Source: Mycobacteroides franklinii
Lineage (GTDB): Bacteria; Actinomycetota; Actinomycetes; Mycobacteriales; Mycobacteriaceae
DNA length: 64,000 bases
Assembly: GCF_002013895.1 (NCBI RefSeq)
Contig: NZ_MAFQ01000010.1
Coordinates: 1 to 64,000 of the forward strand
Reading direction: 5' to 3'
This document shows positions 17,978 to 26,251 of the stretch, in pieces. The notes below the pieces were generated by a model. It was not told the DNA's origin. It saw only the letters and a program-made list of their open reading frames with translations, and searched no databases. Position 1 is the first letter of the stretch. Each line of letters starts with the position of its first letter. The position numbers and the translations under genes are program-made.

Positions 17978-18889
17978 CTACTCGCGGAACATGAGAATGA
18001 TCGTGTCGAGCACGTCCTGTAACCCGCGATCGCGCCTGGCTGTGTCGTCCCGGTACGTCAAGCACGTCAAGAGCCGGAAACTCAGATCTGATATCGGAAC
18101 AAGGACCAATTCGTCGTATTCCAGCGTGTTGGGTTCACCCGCTGAAGGCATCGGAGCCAGGTTGAAGGCCTCACCTGCCGCAATGCCATGTTTGACCCGC
18201 GCGCCGTCGCCGAGCGTAAATTCTGCCCGTTTGAGCTGCCCATGCTTGTCCAACTCTGTTTCTACATCGCGCCGGTACTCGGTGTCACTGTCACGCCGAT
18301 CGCCGATGTAATCCAGCGCGAGAAGCTCCGCTACAGCGATCGATTTGCGAGAGGCGAACTGCTCTCGCGAGAGCACCGCGCCGATTCGTTCTTTCCAGAC
18401 AGTGGTGTAGGACAGCACCGTGGCCTGAGAGTTCGGCCTGACGAACCCGAAATCCAGCCTCTCGTGCAGTATCCCGTCGATGATGTCGGCACTCACCAGG
18501 GGCGCCTGGGTGAGCTTGAATTTCTCGGTATTACTCTCCCCGAAACCGGTCAGTTTGGCCTGCAACACCGGAGGAAGCCATGGGGGGATACCGCAGCGGA
18601 TCTTTCTGACCGGCAGCGGCCCCTTAGAAATCTCATCAGGCATCCTGTCGAACTTCTCAATCACTTCCTGCGCAAGAGGAAGCAGCCTGGCGCCCTCATG
18701 GGTGAGCGTGACCGAGCGGGTGTCGCGAACAAACAGGTTTGCGCTGAGAACCCGCTCTGCATTGCTTATCCGTCTACTAAGAACAGAAGGCGTCAGATGC
18801 AGCTCCCGTGCCGCCTGGGAGAAGCTCAATCTGTGTGCGACCGCTACGAAGCAGCGCAAATCATCCAGATTTAGGCTTCGCACACTCAC
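17978..18889 (-). CDS. LysR-family transcriptional regulator
   Basis: 303 residues from GTG 18889. The N-terminal winged HTH is classical: DDLRCFVAVAHRLSFSQAARELHLTPSVLSRRI. The C-terminal effector domain is of substrate-binding type. It is divergent from a DMT transporter; a 14-bp palindrome at 18910-18923 in the gap is a likely binding site. Base composition is a little lower in G+C than neighbouring genes. The probable target is the transporter, with an unknown effector. Confidence 0.88.
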   Translation of the reverse strand: MSVRSLNLDDLRCFVAVAHRLSFSQAARELHLTPSVLSRRISNAERVLSANLFVRDTRSVTLTHEGARLLPLAQEVIEKFDRMPDEISKGPLPVRKIRCGIPPWLPPVLQAKLTGFGESNTEKFKLTQAPLVSADIIDGILHERLDFGFVRPNSQATVLSYTTVWKERIGAVLSREQFASRKSIAVAELLALDYIGDRRDSDTEYRRDVETELDKHGQLKRAEFTLGDGARVKHGIAAGEAFNLAPMPSAGEPNTLEYDELVLVPISDLSFRLLTCLTYRDDTARRDRGLQDVLDTIILMFRE

Positions 18890-18909
18890 GCGACGAGCAT
18901 ATCGTCACA

Positions 18910-18923
18910 CTGATCTTGATCAG
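18910..18923. promoter_or_regulatory. palindrome CTGATC-TT-GATCAG near LysR start
   Basis: A perfect 6+2+6 inverted repeat begins 21 nt upstream of the LysR start codon in the 149-bp divergent gap to the DMT transporter. LysR recognition sites are interrupted palindromes autoregulating the regulator and controlling the divergent gene. Assignment is by position. Confidence 0.4.
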
Positions 18924-19038
18924 GCCTGATATCCGGGCTGGGTTCAGCCAAGACCGGATCTCCAACCCCACCAGCTGGACTCGGCAAATACAATCGTCCG
19001 ATGCCGACAACCGAACCCCGTTATGACGCGACTGTCCC

Positions 19039-19923
19039 ATGCTGATCGGCATCGCGGCGGCGTTGCTCGCGTGCCTCGGATACGGAACAGCGTCGGTGTT
19101 GCAGGGTTACGGTGCCCGTCAAGCCGGCGCAAAGACTCACGAACCGGCCGGTGACCATGGGCCGACACTTCGATCGACCGTCGCCGCCGCGCTGACTCCC
19201 GCGTTTATTGCCGGCATGGTTCTCGATCTCGTCGGCTTCGCGGGCAGTCTGGTTTCGGCTCGGCTGATTCCGCTGTTCCTGTCCCAAACGATCATGAGCG
19301 CGAACCTGGCGGTCACCGCGGTGCTCGGCATCGCGGTCCTGGGTGTTCGTCTGCAGCGGCGGGACTGGCTCGCGATCACCGCCGTCCTGTTGTCGCTATG
19401 TGTGCTCGGCGCGACAGCAGGTCCGCTCGGCGACGACTCTGCGCCACCGGCATTTCACTGGGGTGTACTGATCACCTCAATCACCGTACTGCTCACAGGA
19501 ATTGGGCTGATTCGCCTACTCGGAACCCGGGCTGCGATTCCCGCCGGGTCGTTGGCGGGCATCCTGTATGGAGGGATGGCTATCGCGGTGCGGGTGGTGA
19601 ACGGTATCGAGCCGCTGAGCCCGAAGGTGCTACTCGCCGATCCCGCGGCCTATGCGGTGGTCATCGCGGGCGTGGGTGGGTTCTACCTATTCACCGTCGC
19701 GCTACAGATTGGTTCGGTCAACGGAGCAGCGGCCGCATTGGTCGTCGGAGAGACGGTAGTGCCCGGTGTTATCGGCGTCGTGCTGTTGGGCGACACCGCG
19801 CGCCCCGGAATGGGCTGGCTCGTTGCCGTCGCGTTCGTCGCTGCGGTCGTTTCCGCGGTAGCCGTAGCAGTGTTCGGTGCGGCCGAGAACAGCCAGGCGC
19901 TGGCGTCGGAGCCTGCTCAATGA
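19039..19923 (+). CDS. DMT-superfamily (EamA-like) transporter
   Basis: 294 residues and about nine to ten membrane helices. The start is ALLACLGYGTASVLQGYGAR, and duplicated EamA-like halves contain LVSARLIPLFLSQTIM and VNGAAAALVVGETVVPGVIGVVLLGD. The family exports or exchanges small metabolites. The divergent LysR suggests induction by a metabolite. Actinobacterial relatives are usually annotated only as DMT family; the substrate cannot be read from sequence. Confidence 0.82.
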   Translation: MLIGIAAALLACLGYGTASVLQGYGARQAGAKTHEPAGDHGPTLRSTVAAALTPAFIAGMVLDLVGFAGSLVSARLIPLFLSQTIMSANLAVTAVLGIAVLGVRLQRRDWLAITAVLLSLCVLGATAGPLGDDSAPPAFHWGVLITSITVLLTGIGLIRLLGTRAAIPAGSLAGILYGGMAIAVRVVNGIEPLSPKVLLADPAAYAVVIAGVGGFYLFTVALQIGSVNGAAAALVVGETVVPGVIGVVLLGDTARPGMGWLVAVAFVAAVVSAVAVAVFGAAENSQALASEPAQ

Positions 19924-20098
19924 CCTCGTGCGTCCACGAAACACAGTTGTTCACAGCAGAGATCATCTGGTTCTGCCCGCAGGTGCCGATTGCTGTGTAT
20001 GTATCGGACATGACGTGAGAATGCCCGCAAGCCGCTGAGATCCCGCTGAGAACAACGTAACCGGGCAGGGGAGTGACCGGGCCGTCCGCCAAGCCGAG

Positions 20099-20311
20099 TT
20101 ACTCGACTCCCACGGTGACTTCGGTGGACTTGATGAACACGGTGGCCGCCTGGCCAACGGTGAGCCCGAGGTCGGCCACCGCGTCCTTGGTGATCGACGA
20201 CGTGACGACCTGATCGCCTCCGTCGAGCCGGATCTTCACAATGGCCATCACGGTGCCAACGTTCACCTCGGTGATCGTTCCGGTCAGCTGATTGCGGGTA
20301 GACAGGCGCAT
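20099..20311 (-). CDS. molbindin-like TOBE-domain protein
   Basis: 70 residues forming a single Mop/TOBE domain: LSTRNQLTGTITEVNVGTVMAIVKI, then SSITKDAVADLGLTVGQAATVFIKSTEV. Single-domain molbindins bind molybdate or tungstate as oligomers and are thought to buffer the cofactor metal. This suits a genome that encodes the molybdopterin nitrate reductase at 28.3 kb, but the genes are not adjacent. ATG 20311 is preceded by a purine-rich site. Confidence 0.88.
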   Translation of the reverse strand: MRLSTRNQLTGTITEVNVGTVMAIVKIRLDGGDQVVTSSITKDAVADLGLTVGQAATVFIKSTEVTVGVE

Positions 20312-20349
20312 GACATGTCCTTACGTCGGTGTCGGGATGTCCGTTCAGG

Positions 20350-20556
20350 CTAGTAAACCCGGCTAGATCGACGGCTGACGCCGCGGGCCGACCAGAACGG
20401 TAGGTCCAGGAGCCAGGCCAGCCCGGCGTGCGCGACGGTGTGTACGGGCAGATCCAATGTGTGCAACCGCGCGTGATCCCAGCGGAAATCCAGAATGACG
20501 TCCCGCAGTGCCGGCGGCACCTGCGCCCACAATCGGAGTCGGGCACGTGAAGGCAC
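20350..20556 (-). CDS. small conserved hypothetical protein
   Basis: The 68-residue frame from GTG 20556 reads RDVILDFRWDHARLHTLDLPV and LAWLLDLPFWSARG. The pattern LDLPxxxxxxxxLxWxLDLPxW resembles short actinobacterial hypotheticals. The longer frame to 20703 overlaps the promoter of the next gene and is rejected. No good ribosome site. Real coding is likely from the conserved pattern; function is unknown. Confidence 0.5.
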   Translation of the reverse strand: MPSRARLRLWAQVPPALRDVILDFRWDHARLHTLDLPVHTVAHAGLAWLLDLPFWSARGVSRRSSRVY

Positions 20557-20674
20557 ACCCGCATTATGTCGTTGGGCCGCAACAATTCCAAGTATATTGC
20601 GAGGGGCAAGTGGGCCCGCGCCCCACGCTATTGCGGCAGCGAATCGCGACGGCGCCGCCACGTACACTGCCGCA

Positions 20675-20935
20675 ATGACATGGTTCTCCCGTAGGCGAGG
20701 CAAGAAGGAAGCGCCCGCTCAGCTCAGTCCCGACGCCAGCGCGTTGGTAGACCAACTCGTCGACCACCACCATGACCGAGAGTGGCCTACCGCGATCGGT
20801 TGGTACCTGCCTGACGACGAGCCGCCGTGGCATGTGCTGGAGGAGCTGCGCCGCAGTGGCTATTGCAAGATTGAGCGGGACGGTGACGAGGTCGAGGTCG
20901 ACTTCACCGCGCTCGGCCTCCAGACCTTCGCGTGA
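20675..20935 (+). CDS. hypothetical protein
   Basis: 86 residues from ATG 20675: a basic N-terminus (TWFSRRRGKKEAP), then ALVDQLVDHHHDREWPTAIGWYLPDDEPPW, which includes a possible metal-binding HHH, and an acidic C-terminus. ATG is the first in a good codon context; the longer frame upstream is non-coding. No domain was recognised. It is divergent from the preceding small gene and convergent with arsR. Confidence 0.6.
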   Translation: MTWFSRRRGKKEAPAQLSPDASALVDQLVDHHHDREWPTAIGWYLPDDEPPWHVLEELRRSGYCKIERDGDEVEVDFTALGLQTFA

Positions 20936-20955
20936 GTACTGCACGCATGGGAGTG

Positions 20956-21321
20956 CTACTGCTGCTGGCAGCAGCTGGGGTCCAGGACGGTACAGAGTGC
21001 GGTGAGCGCATCGGGCACCGGTCGGTGAAAGACATTCATACCGCGTCGATCTGACTCAATCAGGCCCGCTTTGCGAAGCTGGCCCATGTGGTGGCTGACG
21101 GTCGATTCAGTGAGTCCAAGCAGTCCGGCAAGGTCGCCACTGATGATCTCGCGGTCGGGGGCGCTGAAGAGTTGGGACATGATCTTGACCCGCACCGGGT
21201 CGGCGAGGGCCTTGAGTCGCAGTGCGACCTCAAGGGCTTGTTCGTCGGACATCGGGCCTGCCGCGACGGGCGCGCAACACACGGGCGCGGACGTATCCAC
21301 CAGGGGGAGTGCCTTGGGCAT
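20956..21321 (-). CDS. arsR: ArsR/SmtB-family arsenic-responsive repressor
   Basis: 121 residues. The winged HTH ADPVRVKIMSQL...LTESTVSHHMGQLRKAGLIE covers about 40-89. Candidate metalloid ligands are the N-terminal Cys15-Cys16 pair, Cys110 and the terminal Cys117-Cys118 pair. Cys15-Cys16 matches the pair used by the Corynebacterium glutamicum type of ArsR. It is divergent from cadI-acr3-arsC across a perfect palindrome, so it probably represses itself and the operon until As(III) binds. Confidence 0.9.
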   Translation of the reverse strand: MPKALPLVDTSAPVCCAPVAAGPMSDEQALEVALRLKALADPVRVKIMSQLFSAPDREIISGDLAGLLGLTESTVSHHMGQLRKAGLIESDRRGMNVFHRPVPDALTALCTVLDPSCCQQQ

Positions 21322-21340
21322 GGCTCCAGCATCCCCAATG

Positions 21341-21358
21341 CTTTGACATATGTCAAAG
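21341..21358. promoter_or_regulatory. ArsR operator, perfect 18-bp palindrome
   Basis: CTTTGACAT is followed directly by its reverse complement ATGTCAAAG, 20 bp upstream of the arsR start and 67 bp upstream of cadI. Size, symmetry and placement match ArsR/SmtB operators in actinobacteria. The TTGACA inside could also be a -35 element, so repressor binding would block the promoter. Confidence 0.75.
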
Positions 21359-21424
21359 ACGTGGCACACTGGCCATTGGCCGACTGGTTCGATAAATATC
21401 TCATTAGTTGTGGAGGTGGCTTTG

Positions 21425-21880
21425 GTGTCTCGTGTGCAGCTGGCGTTGAATGTTGACGACCTCGACGCATCAATTGTGTTCTATTCCAAACTGTTTGGTG
21501 TAGAACCGGCAAAACGGAAACCGGGCTACGCCAACTTCTCGATCGATTCGCCGCCGCTGAAGCTGGTGCTCCTGGAGAATCCGGGTCATGGCGGCACCAT
21601 CAACCATCTCGGGGTCCAGGTCGACTCCAGCGAACAAGTGCACGACGAGATCGCTCGCCTGACCCGGGCGGGAATGTTCACCGAAGAAGAGATCGGCACC
21701 ACGTGCTGTTTCGCCACACAGGACAAGGTGTGGGTCACCGCGCCCGATGCCGAGAAGTGGGAGATCTACACGGTGTTGGCCGATTCGGAGACCTTCGGCG
21801 CCACCCCTCAGCCACACGCCGATAACCCCGACCTGCCCCTCGACGTGCCGGCGCCCGCATCGTGTTGCACTCCCCAATGA
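21425..21880 (+). CDS. cadI: CadI/ArsI-family VOC protein
   Basis: 151 residues from GTG 21425, with GGAGG 8 nt upstream. A vicinal-oxygen-chelate fold: RVQLALNVDDLDASIVFYSKLFGVEPAKRKPG-type start (two pieces), LVLLENPG, and GTTCCFATQDKVWV with the vicinal Cys94-Cys95 pair. ArsI relatives use this pair to bind trivalent organoarsenicals and cleave the C-As bond. M. tuberculosis CadI is cadmium-induced. A second Cys pair lies at 147-148. It is first in the ars operon and overlaps acr3 by ATGA. Confidence 0.88.
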   Translation: MSRVQLALNVDDLDASIVFYSKLFGVEPAKRKPGYANFSIDSPPLKLVLLENPGHGGTINHLGVQVDSSEQVHDEIARLTRAGMFTEEEIGTTCCFATQDKVWVTAPDAEKWEIYTVLADSETFGATPQPHADNPDLPLDVPAPASCCTPQ

Positions 21881-22983
21881 CTCGGGCTGTCACCGATGCT
21901 GCGCCGGGCAAGTTGTCGACCCTCGACCGGTTCTTGCCTGTGTGGATCGGAATGGCGATGGCCGCCGGATTGCTGCTCGGGCGCTGGATGCCCGGCTTGA
22001 ACTCAGCATTGGAAAAGGTTCAGGTCGAAGGGATCTCATTGCCGATCGCGATAGGTCTGCTCGTCATGATGTATCCGGTGCTGGCCAAGGTCCGCTACGA
22101 CCGCCTCGACACCGTCACCGGCGACCGCAAGCTCTTGATCGGCTCCTTGGTCTTGAACTGGGTGCTTGGCCCAGCACTGATGTTCGCCCTCGCGTGGCTG
22201 CTGCTGGCAGACCTGCCGGAGTACCGTACCGGCCTGATCATCGTCGGCCTAGCCAGATGTATTGCGATGGTGATCATCTGGAACGATCTGGCGTGCGGGG
22301 ACCGCGAAGCCGCCGCCGTGCTGGTGGCACTCAATTCGATGTTCCAGGTAGTGATGTTCGCGGTGCTGGGCTGGTTCTATCTGTCGGTGCTGCCCGGCTG
22401 GCTGCACCTGCCGCAAACCACTATCGCAACCTCGCCCTGGCAGATCGCCACATCCGTGCTCATTTTCCTGGGCATCCCGCTTACGGCGGGATACCTCTCA
22501 CGGCGCTTCGGGGAACGCGCCAAGGGGCGCCAGTGGTACGAAACCCGCTTCCTACCCATCGTCAGCCCTTGGGCGTTGTGGGGCCTGCTGTTCACCATCG
22601 TGATCCTGTTCTCCCTGCAGGGTTCCCCAATTTCCTCCCACCCATGGGATGTGGCCCGTATCGCGGTGCCGCTGCTGGCCTACTTCGCGATCATGTGGGG
22701 CGGCGGCTATCTGTTGGGGGCGGCCCTCAGGCTCGGATATCCGCGCACGGCTACGCTCGCATTCACCGCGGCGGGCAACAACTTCGAGCTGGCCATCGCC
22801 GTGGCAATCGCCACCTATGGCGCAACCTCCGGCCAGGCCCTCGCAGGCGTCGTGGGCCCCCTCATCGAAGTCCCCGTCCTGGTTGGACTGGTGTATGTAT
22901 CACTGGCACTGCGGCACCGATTCGATCATGAACTCCACCACGTTTCATCTCCGGCCGCCCCAGAGGAAGTAACCGAACGATGA
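21877..22983 (+). CDS. acr3: Acr3-family arsenite efflux permease
   Basis: 368 residues from ATG 21877, overlapping the cadI stop. About ten membrane helices; key Acr3 motifs are LLVMMYPVLAKVRYD, LVGLARCIAMVIIWNDLACGD-like IIVGLARCIAMVIIWN with its essential Cys, and FTAAGNNFELAIAVAIA. It exports arsenite using the proton gradient. It sits between cadI and arsC with overlapping ends, so the products are made together. Confidence 0.93.
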   Translation: MTRAVTDAAPGKLSTLDRFLPVWIGMAMAAGLLLGRWMPGLNSALEKVQVEGISLPIAIGLLVMMYPVLAKVRYDRLDTVTGDRKLLIGSLVLNWVLGPALMFALAWLLLADLPEYRTGLIIVGLARCIAMVIIWNDLACGDREAAAVLVALNSMFQVVMFAVLGWFYLSVLPGWLHLPQTTIATSPWQIATSVLIFLGIPLTAGYLSRRFGERAKGRQWYETRFLPIVSPWALWGLLFTIVILFSLQGSPISSHPWDVARIAVPLLAYFAIMWGGGYLLGAALRLGYPRTATLAFTAAGNNFELAIAVAIATYGATSGQALAGVVGPLIEVPVLVGLVYVSLALRHRFDHELHHVSSPAAPEEVTER

Positions 22984-23393
22984 TCGACGGAAAGCCCACG
23001 GTGCTGTTCTTGTGCACCCACAATGCCGGCCGCTCGCAGATGGCCCTGGGATTCTTCACCCGGCTCGCCGGAGACAACGCCATCGGGCTGTCCGGCGGGT
23101 CAGAGCCCGCCGATGAAATCAACGCGGCGGCAATTGAAGCCATGGGTGAGGTCGGTATCGACATCACCCATGAATATCCCAAACCCTGGACTGACGAGAC
23201 CGTGCAGACTGCCGACGTCGTGATCACCATGGGCTGCGGAGACACCTGCCCATACTTTCCCGGAAAGCGTTACGAGAACTGGGAGCTGCCGGACCCAGCC
23301 GGACGGTCCGTCGAAGCGGTCCGCCCCATCCGCGATGACATTGAGCGGCGGGTCCGGCACCTGCTAACCGAGCTCGGCATCACGGTCACCTAA
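22980..23393 (+). CDS. arsC: arsenate reductase, low-molecular-weight phosphatase type
   Basis: 137 residues, with ATGA overlap to acr3. The phosphatase-type active site C12-THNAG-R18-S matches the CX5R loop. VVITMGCGDTCPYFPGK supplies further cysteines, and ELPDPAGRSVEAVRPIRDDIERRV is typical of ArsC in actinobacteria, where mycothiol and mycoredoxin recycle the enzyme. It reduces As(V) to As(III), which Acr3 exports. The coupling route (mycothiol versus thioredoxin) is inferred. Confidence 0.9.
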   Translation: MIDGKPTVLFLCTHNAGRSQMALGFFTRLAGDNAIGLSGGSEPADEINAAAIEAMGEVGIDITHEYPKPWTDETVQTADVVITMGCGDTCPYFPGKRYENWELPDPAGRSVEAVRPIRDDIERRVRHLLTELGITVT

Positions 23394-23411
23394 CCCGGCG
23401 TTGGTTGGTTG

Positions 23412-24257
23412 CTACTCGGTGCCCCGCGACAGCAGCGCCTCGAGTTTGTCGCGGGTATCTGTGTCATGCAACGGGAAGTAGATAACGATGTGCACATTGG
23501 GGACGTCGGACGGCGTGAGTCGGTGATGTTCGAAGGTTAATTCGCCCGCGTCAGGGTGGTGGAATCGCCGTTCCCGTGAGGTGAATCGCCCAATCTCGTG
23601 CTGTGCCCATGCTTGTGCGAATTCGGTGCTCTGTTCGCGAAGGCGCTCCACCAACGCGACATGCGCCGGGTCGCCGAGCAGCGCGCCCGCCTCGGCACGA
23701 TACTCGGCAAGGAACCGCCTACTCGTCGTCGGCCAATCGGGCAACATCTGCCGCACGTACGGGTCGGTGAAGATGAACTGCAACAGATTTCGATCTTGCG
23801 GCGGTGTCTCGGCGATGTTCGGGTACAGGATCTCGTAGGCGCGGTTCCACCCGCCGATGTTCCAGTCCGGTGATACGACAAAGGCGGGGGAGGGCAGCAG
23901 ACCGTCGATCAATCTCGACAGGTGATCGGGTAGGGGAGCCGGATCGGGTGCGGCATTGGTCGGCAGGGCCGCGAAACCTGCCAGCTCCAGCACGTAGCCG
24001 CGCTCGGCCGCGGAAAGTCGCATGTTCAGGGCGATGGCCTCGAGCACCTGCCGGGAGGGGTTGATATCGCGCCCCTGCTCGAGCCACGTGTACCAGGTCA
24101 CGCTCACCCCTGACAGCACCGCGATCTCCTCGCGGCGCAATCCACTGGTGCGTGCGCGGCCGACGGGAGGTAACCCGTGGTCGACACGGACCAGATGCTC
24201 ACGACGGGTACGCAAGAACGCGCCGAGTTCCCTGCGCCGCTCATCCATTCCCGCCAT
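23412..24257 (-). CDS. XRE-family regulator with MmyB-like ligand domain
   Basis: 281 residues. N-terminal HTH ([26 protein letters not shown], about 37-62) followed by a MmyB-like PAS-type domain with the typical [28 protein letters not shown] and [10 protein letters not shown] motifs. ATG 24257 has AGGAT 6 nt before it. Members of this family in mycobacteria usually control a divergent oxidoreductase. Here the divergent gene is ilvD, which would be the first candidate target. Confidence 0.88.
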   Translation of the reverse strand: MAGMDERRRELGAFLRTRREHLVRVDHGLPPVGRARTSGLRREEIAVLSGVSVTWYTWLEQGRDINPSRQVLEAIALNMRLSAAERGYVLELAGFAALPTNAAPDPAPLPDHLSRLIDGLLPSPAFVVSPDWNIGGWNRAYEILYPNIAETPPQDRNLLQFIFTDPYVRQMLPDWPTTSRRFLAEYRAEAGALLGDPAHVALVERLREQSTEFAQAWAQHEIGRFTSRERRFHHPDAGELTFEHHRLTPSDVPNVHIVIYFPLHDTDTRDKLEALLSRGTE

Positions 24258-24335
24258 GGGCTGATCCTATTAGTCTCAGTACTAGTAGTAGTGCCGTCTT
24301 CCAACTCCCGGCCCCCGCGTGGGCCAATGGATGAC

Positions 24336-26180
24336 ATGCCTGCATTGCGCTCACGAACCGTCACCCACGGCCGCAACATGGCCGGAGCCCGTGCACTGTT
24401 ACGCGCGGCCGGGGTGTCCGCTTCCGACTTCGGCAAACCAATTGTGGCTGTTGCCAACAGCTTCGCCGAGTTTGTTCCGGGACATACCCATCTGCAACCG
24501 GTTGGGCGCATCGTCAGCGACGCGATCACGGCGGCAGGCGCGGTGCCCCGCGAGTTCAACACGATCGCGGTGGACGACGGCATCGCAATGGGTCATGCCG
24601 GGATGCTGTACTCCCTGCCGTCGCGCGACCTGATCGCCGACTCGATCGAGTACATGGTCGAGGCACATCGCGCCGATGCGCTGGTGTGCATTTCCAACTG
24701 CGACAAGATCACCCCGGGGATGCTGATGGCGGCTCTGCGCCTGAACATCCCGACGGTGTTCGTGTCCGGCGGGCCCATGGAGGGTGGACGCACCACTCTG
24801 CAGGACGGAACCGTACGCACGGGGATGAATCTCATCACCGCGGTGGCCGAGTCGGCATCCATGTCCGTCTCCGACACGGATCTGACCCGGATCGAGGAGC
24901 AGGCGTGCCCGACGTGCGGATCCTGCTCGGGGATGTTCACCGCCAACTCCATGAACTGCCTGACTGAGGCGCTGGGGCTGGCACCCCCGGGCAACGGTAC
25001 GACGCTGGCCACCCACACCGCCCGCAGAGAGCTGTACGAGCACGCCGGACGCCTGGTTGTCGAGCTCGCCCGCCGGTACTACGACAACGACGACATCGCG
25101 GCGTTGCCGCGACAGATTGCGTCGCGCAAGGCGTTCGAAAATGCGATGTGCATGGACGTCGCCATGGGCGGTTCGACAAACACCGTTCTGCATTTGTTGG
25201 CAGCCGCGCACGAAGCGCAACTGGATTTCACCCTGGAGGACATCGACGCGCTCTCGCGGCGGGTCCCGTGCCTGTGCAAGGTCGCCCCGAACGGCTCATA
25301 TCTGGTCGAGGATGTCCACCGCGCGGGTGGTGTCCCCGCGCTGCTCGGCGAGCTGGACCGGGCCGGACTGCTGCACCGTGAGGTGCACAGCGTCCATGCA
25401 CCAGATCTGTCGTCCTGGCTTGCCGAGTGGGATGTGCGGGACACGTCGCCCTCGCCGGATGCTGTCGAGCTGTTTCACGCCGCGCCCGGATGCGAGCGAT
25501 CAGCGCAAGCCTTCTCGCAGTCCCGCCGCTGGCACACACTCGATCTCGATGCGTCGAGCGGCTGTATTCGCGATGCCGCGCATGCCTATTCCGCCGACGG
25601 CGGCCTGGCTGTGCTTACCGGCAACCTGGCACCGAACGGGTGCATCGTCAAGACGGCCGGTGTCGATGAGAAGATCCACACTTTCACCGGGCCCGCGATC
25701 GTTCTCGAATCCCAAGACGAGGCGGTCGATGCCATCCTGAACAATCGCGTGCAACCGGGTGACGTGGTGGTGATCCGCTATGAGGGTCCGCGCGGCGGCC
25801 CGGGTATGCAGGAAATGCTTTACCCGACAGCCTTTCTCAAAGGACGCGGCCTCGGAGCCAGCTGTGCGCTCATCACCGACGGGCGTTTCTCGGGAGGAAC
25901 ATCGGGACTGTCGATCGGTCACGTCTCACCCGAAGCGGCAGCCGGTGGTCCGATCGCGCTCGTCGAGGACGGGGACGTCATCAGTATCGACATCGCCCGA
26001 CGCACCATCACCGTCGAGGTCGACGGCGAGACACTGCGAATCCGAAGGGATTTCTTGGAATCCGGACTCGGGTACCGGCCCGCCAAACGCGATCGGCAGG
26101 TCTCCCCGGCCCTACGCGCATACGCATCCTTGGTCACCTCCGCCGACCGAGGCGCCGTCAGGGAGTTGGACATGGCCTGA
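24336..26180 (+). CDS. ilvD: dihydroxyacid dehydratase, proteobacterial type
   Basis: 614 residues from ATG 24336 (MPALRSRT...); ATG 24327 is possible. Converts 2,3-dihydroxy-isovalerate or 3-methylvalerate to the 2-keto acids in branched amino-acid synthesis. Cluster ligands and active site are clear: [42 protein letters not shown]. The length and many segments follow E. coli IlvD closely, unlike the shorter mycobacterial housekeeping enzyme (about 575 residues). No ilvB/ilvC neighbour is present, so this is probably an additional, acquired copy. No ribosome site is obvious. Confidence 0.88.
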   Translation: MPALRSRTVTHGRNMAGARALLRAAGVSASDFGKPIVAVANSFAEFVPGHTHLQPVGRIVSDAITAAGAVPREFNTIAVDDGIAMGHAGMLYSLPSRDLIADSIEYMVEAHRADALVCISNCDKITPGMLMAALRLNIPTVFVSGGPMEGGRTTLQDGTVRTGMNLITAVAESASMSVSDTDLTRIEEQACPTCGSCSGMFTANSMNCLTEALGLAPPGNGTTLATHTARRELYEHAGRLVVELARRYYDNDDIAALPRQIASRKAFENAMCMDVAMGGSTNTVLHLLAAAHEAQLDFTLEDIDALSRRVPCLCKVAPNGSYLVEDVHRAGGVPALLGELDRAGLLHREVHSVHAPDLSSWLAEWDVRDTSPSPDAVELFHAAPGCERSAQAFSQSRRWHTLDLDASSGCIRDAAHAYSADGGLAVLTGNLAPNGCIVKTAGVDEKIHTFTGPAIVLESQDEAVDAILNNRVQPGDVVVIRYEGPRGGPGMQEMLYPTAFLKGRGLGASCALITDGRFSGGTSGLSIGHVSPEAAAGGPIALVEDGDVISIDIARRTITVEVDGETLRIRRDFLESGLGYRPAKRDRQVSPALRAYASLVTSADRGAVRELDMA

Positions 26181-26251
26181 GCCCGCGTCACCGGGTCCAG
26201 AACCCTGCCGTGAGCCCCGTCGTGCATCGAACCGAACGAGAGGAATAACCA

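Noticed and set aside
20350..20703. Longer version of the small gene at 20350
   Set aside because: The N-terminal part is Ala/Arg-rich and overlaps the start of the next gene; only the region from about 20556 looks conserved.
24280..24287. TACTAGTA palindrome between the XRE gene and ilvD
   Set aside because: Only 8 bp long with no extended symmetry; too weak to call an operator.
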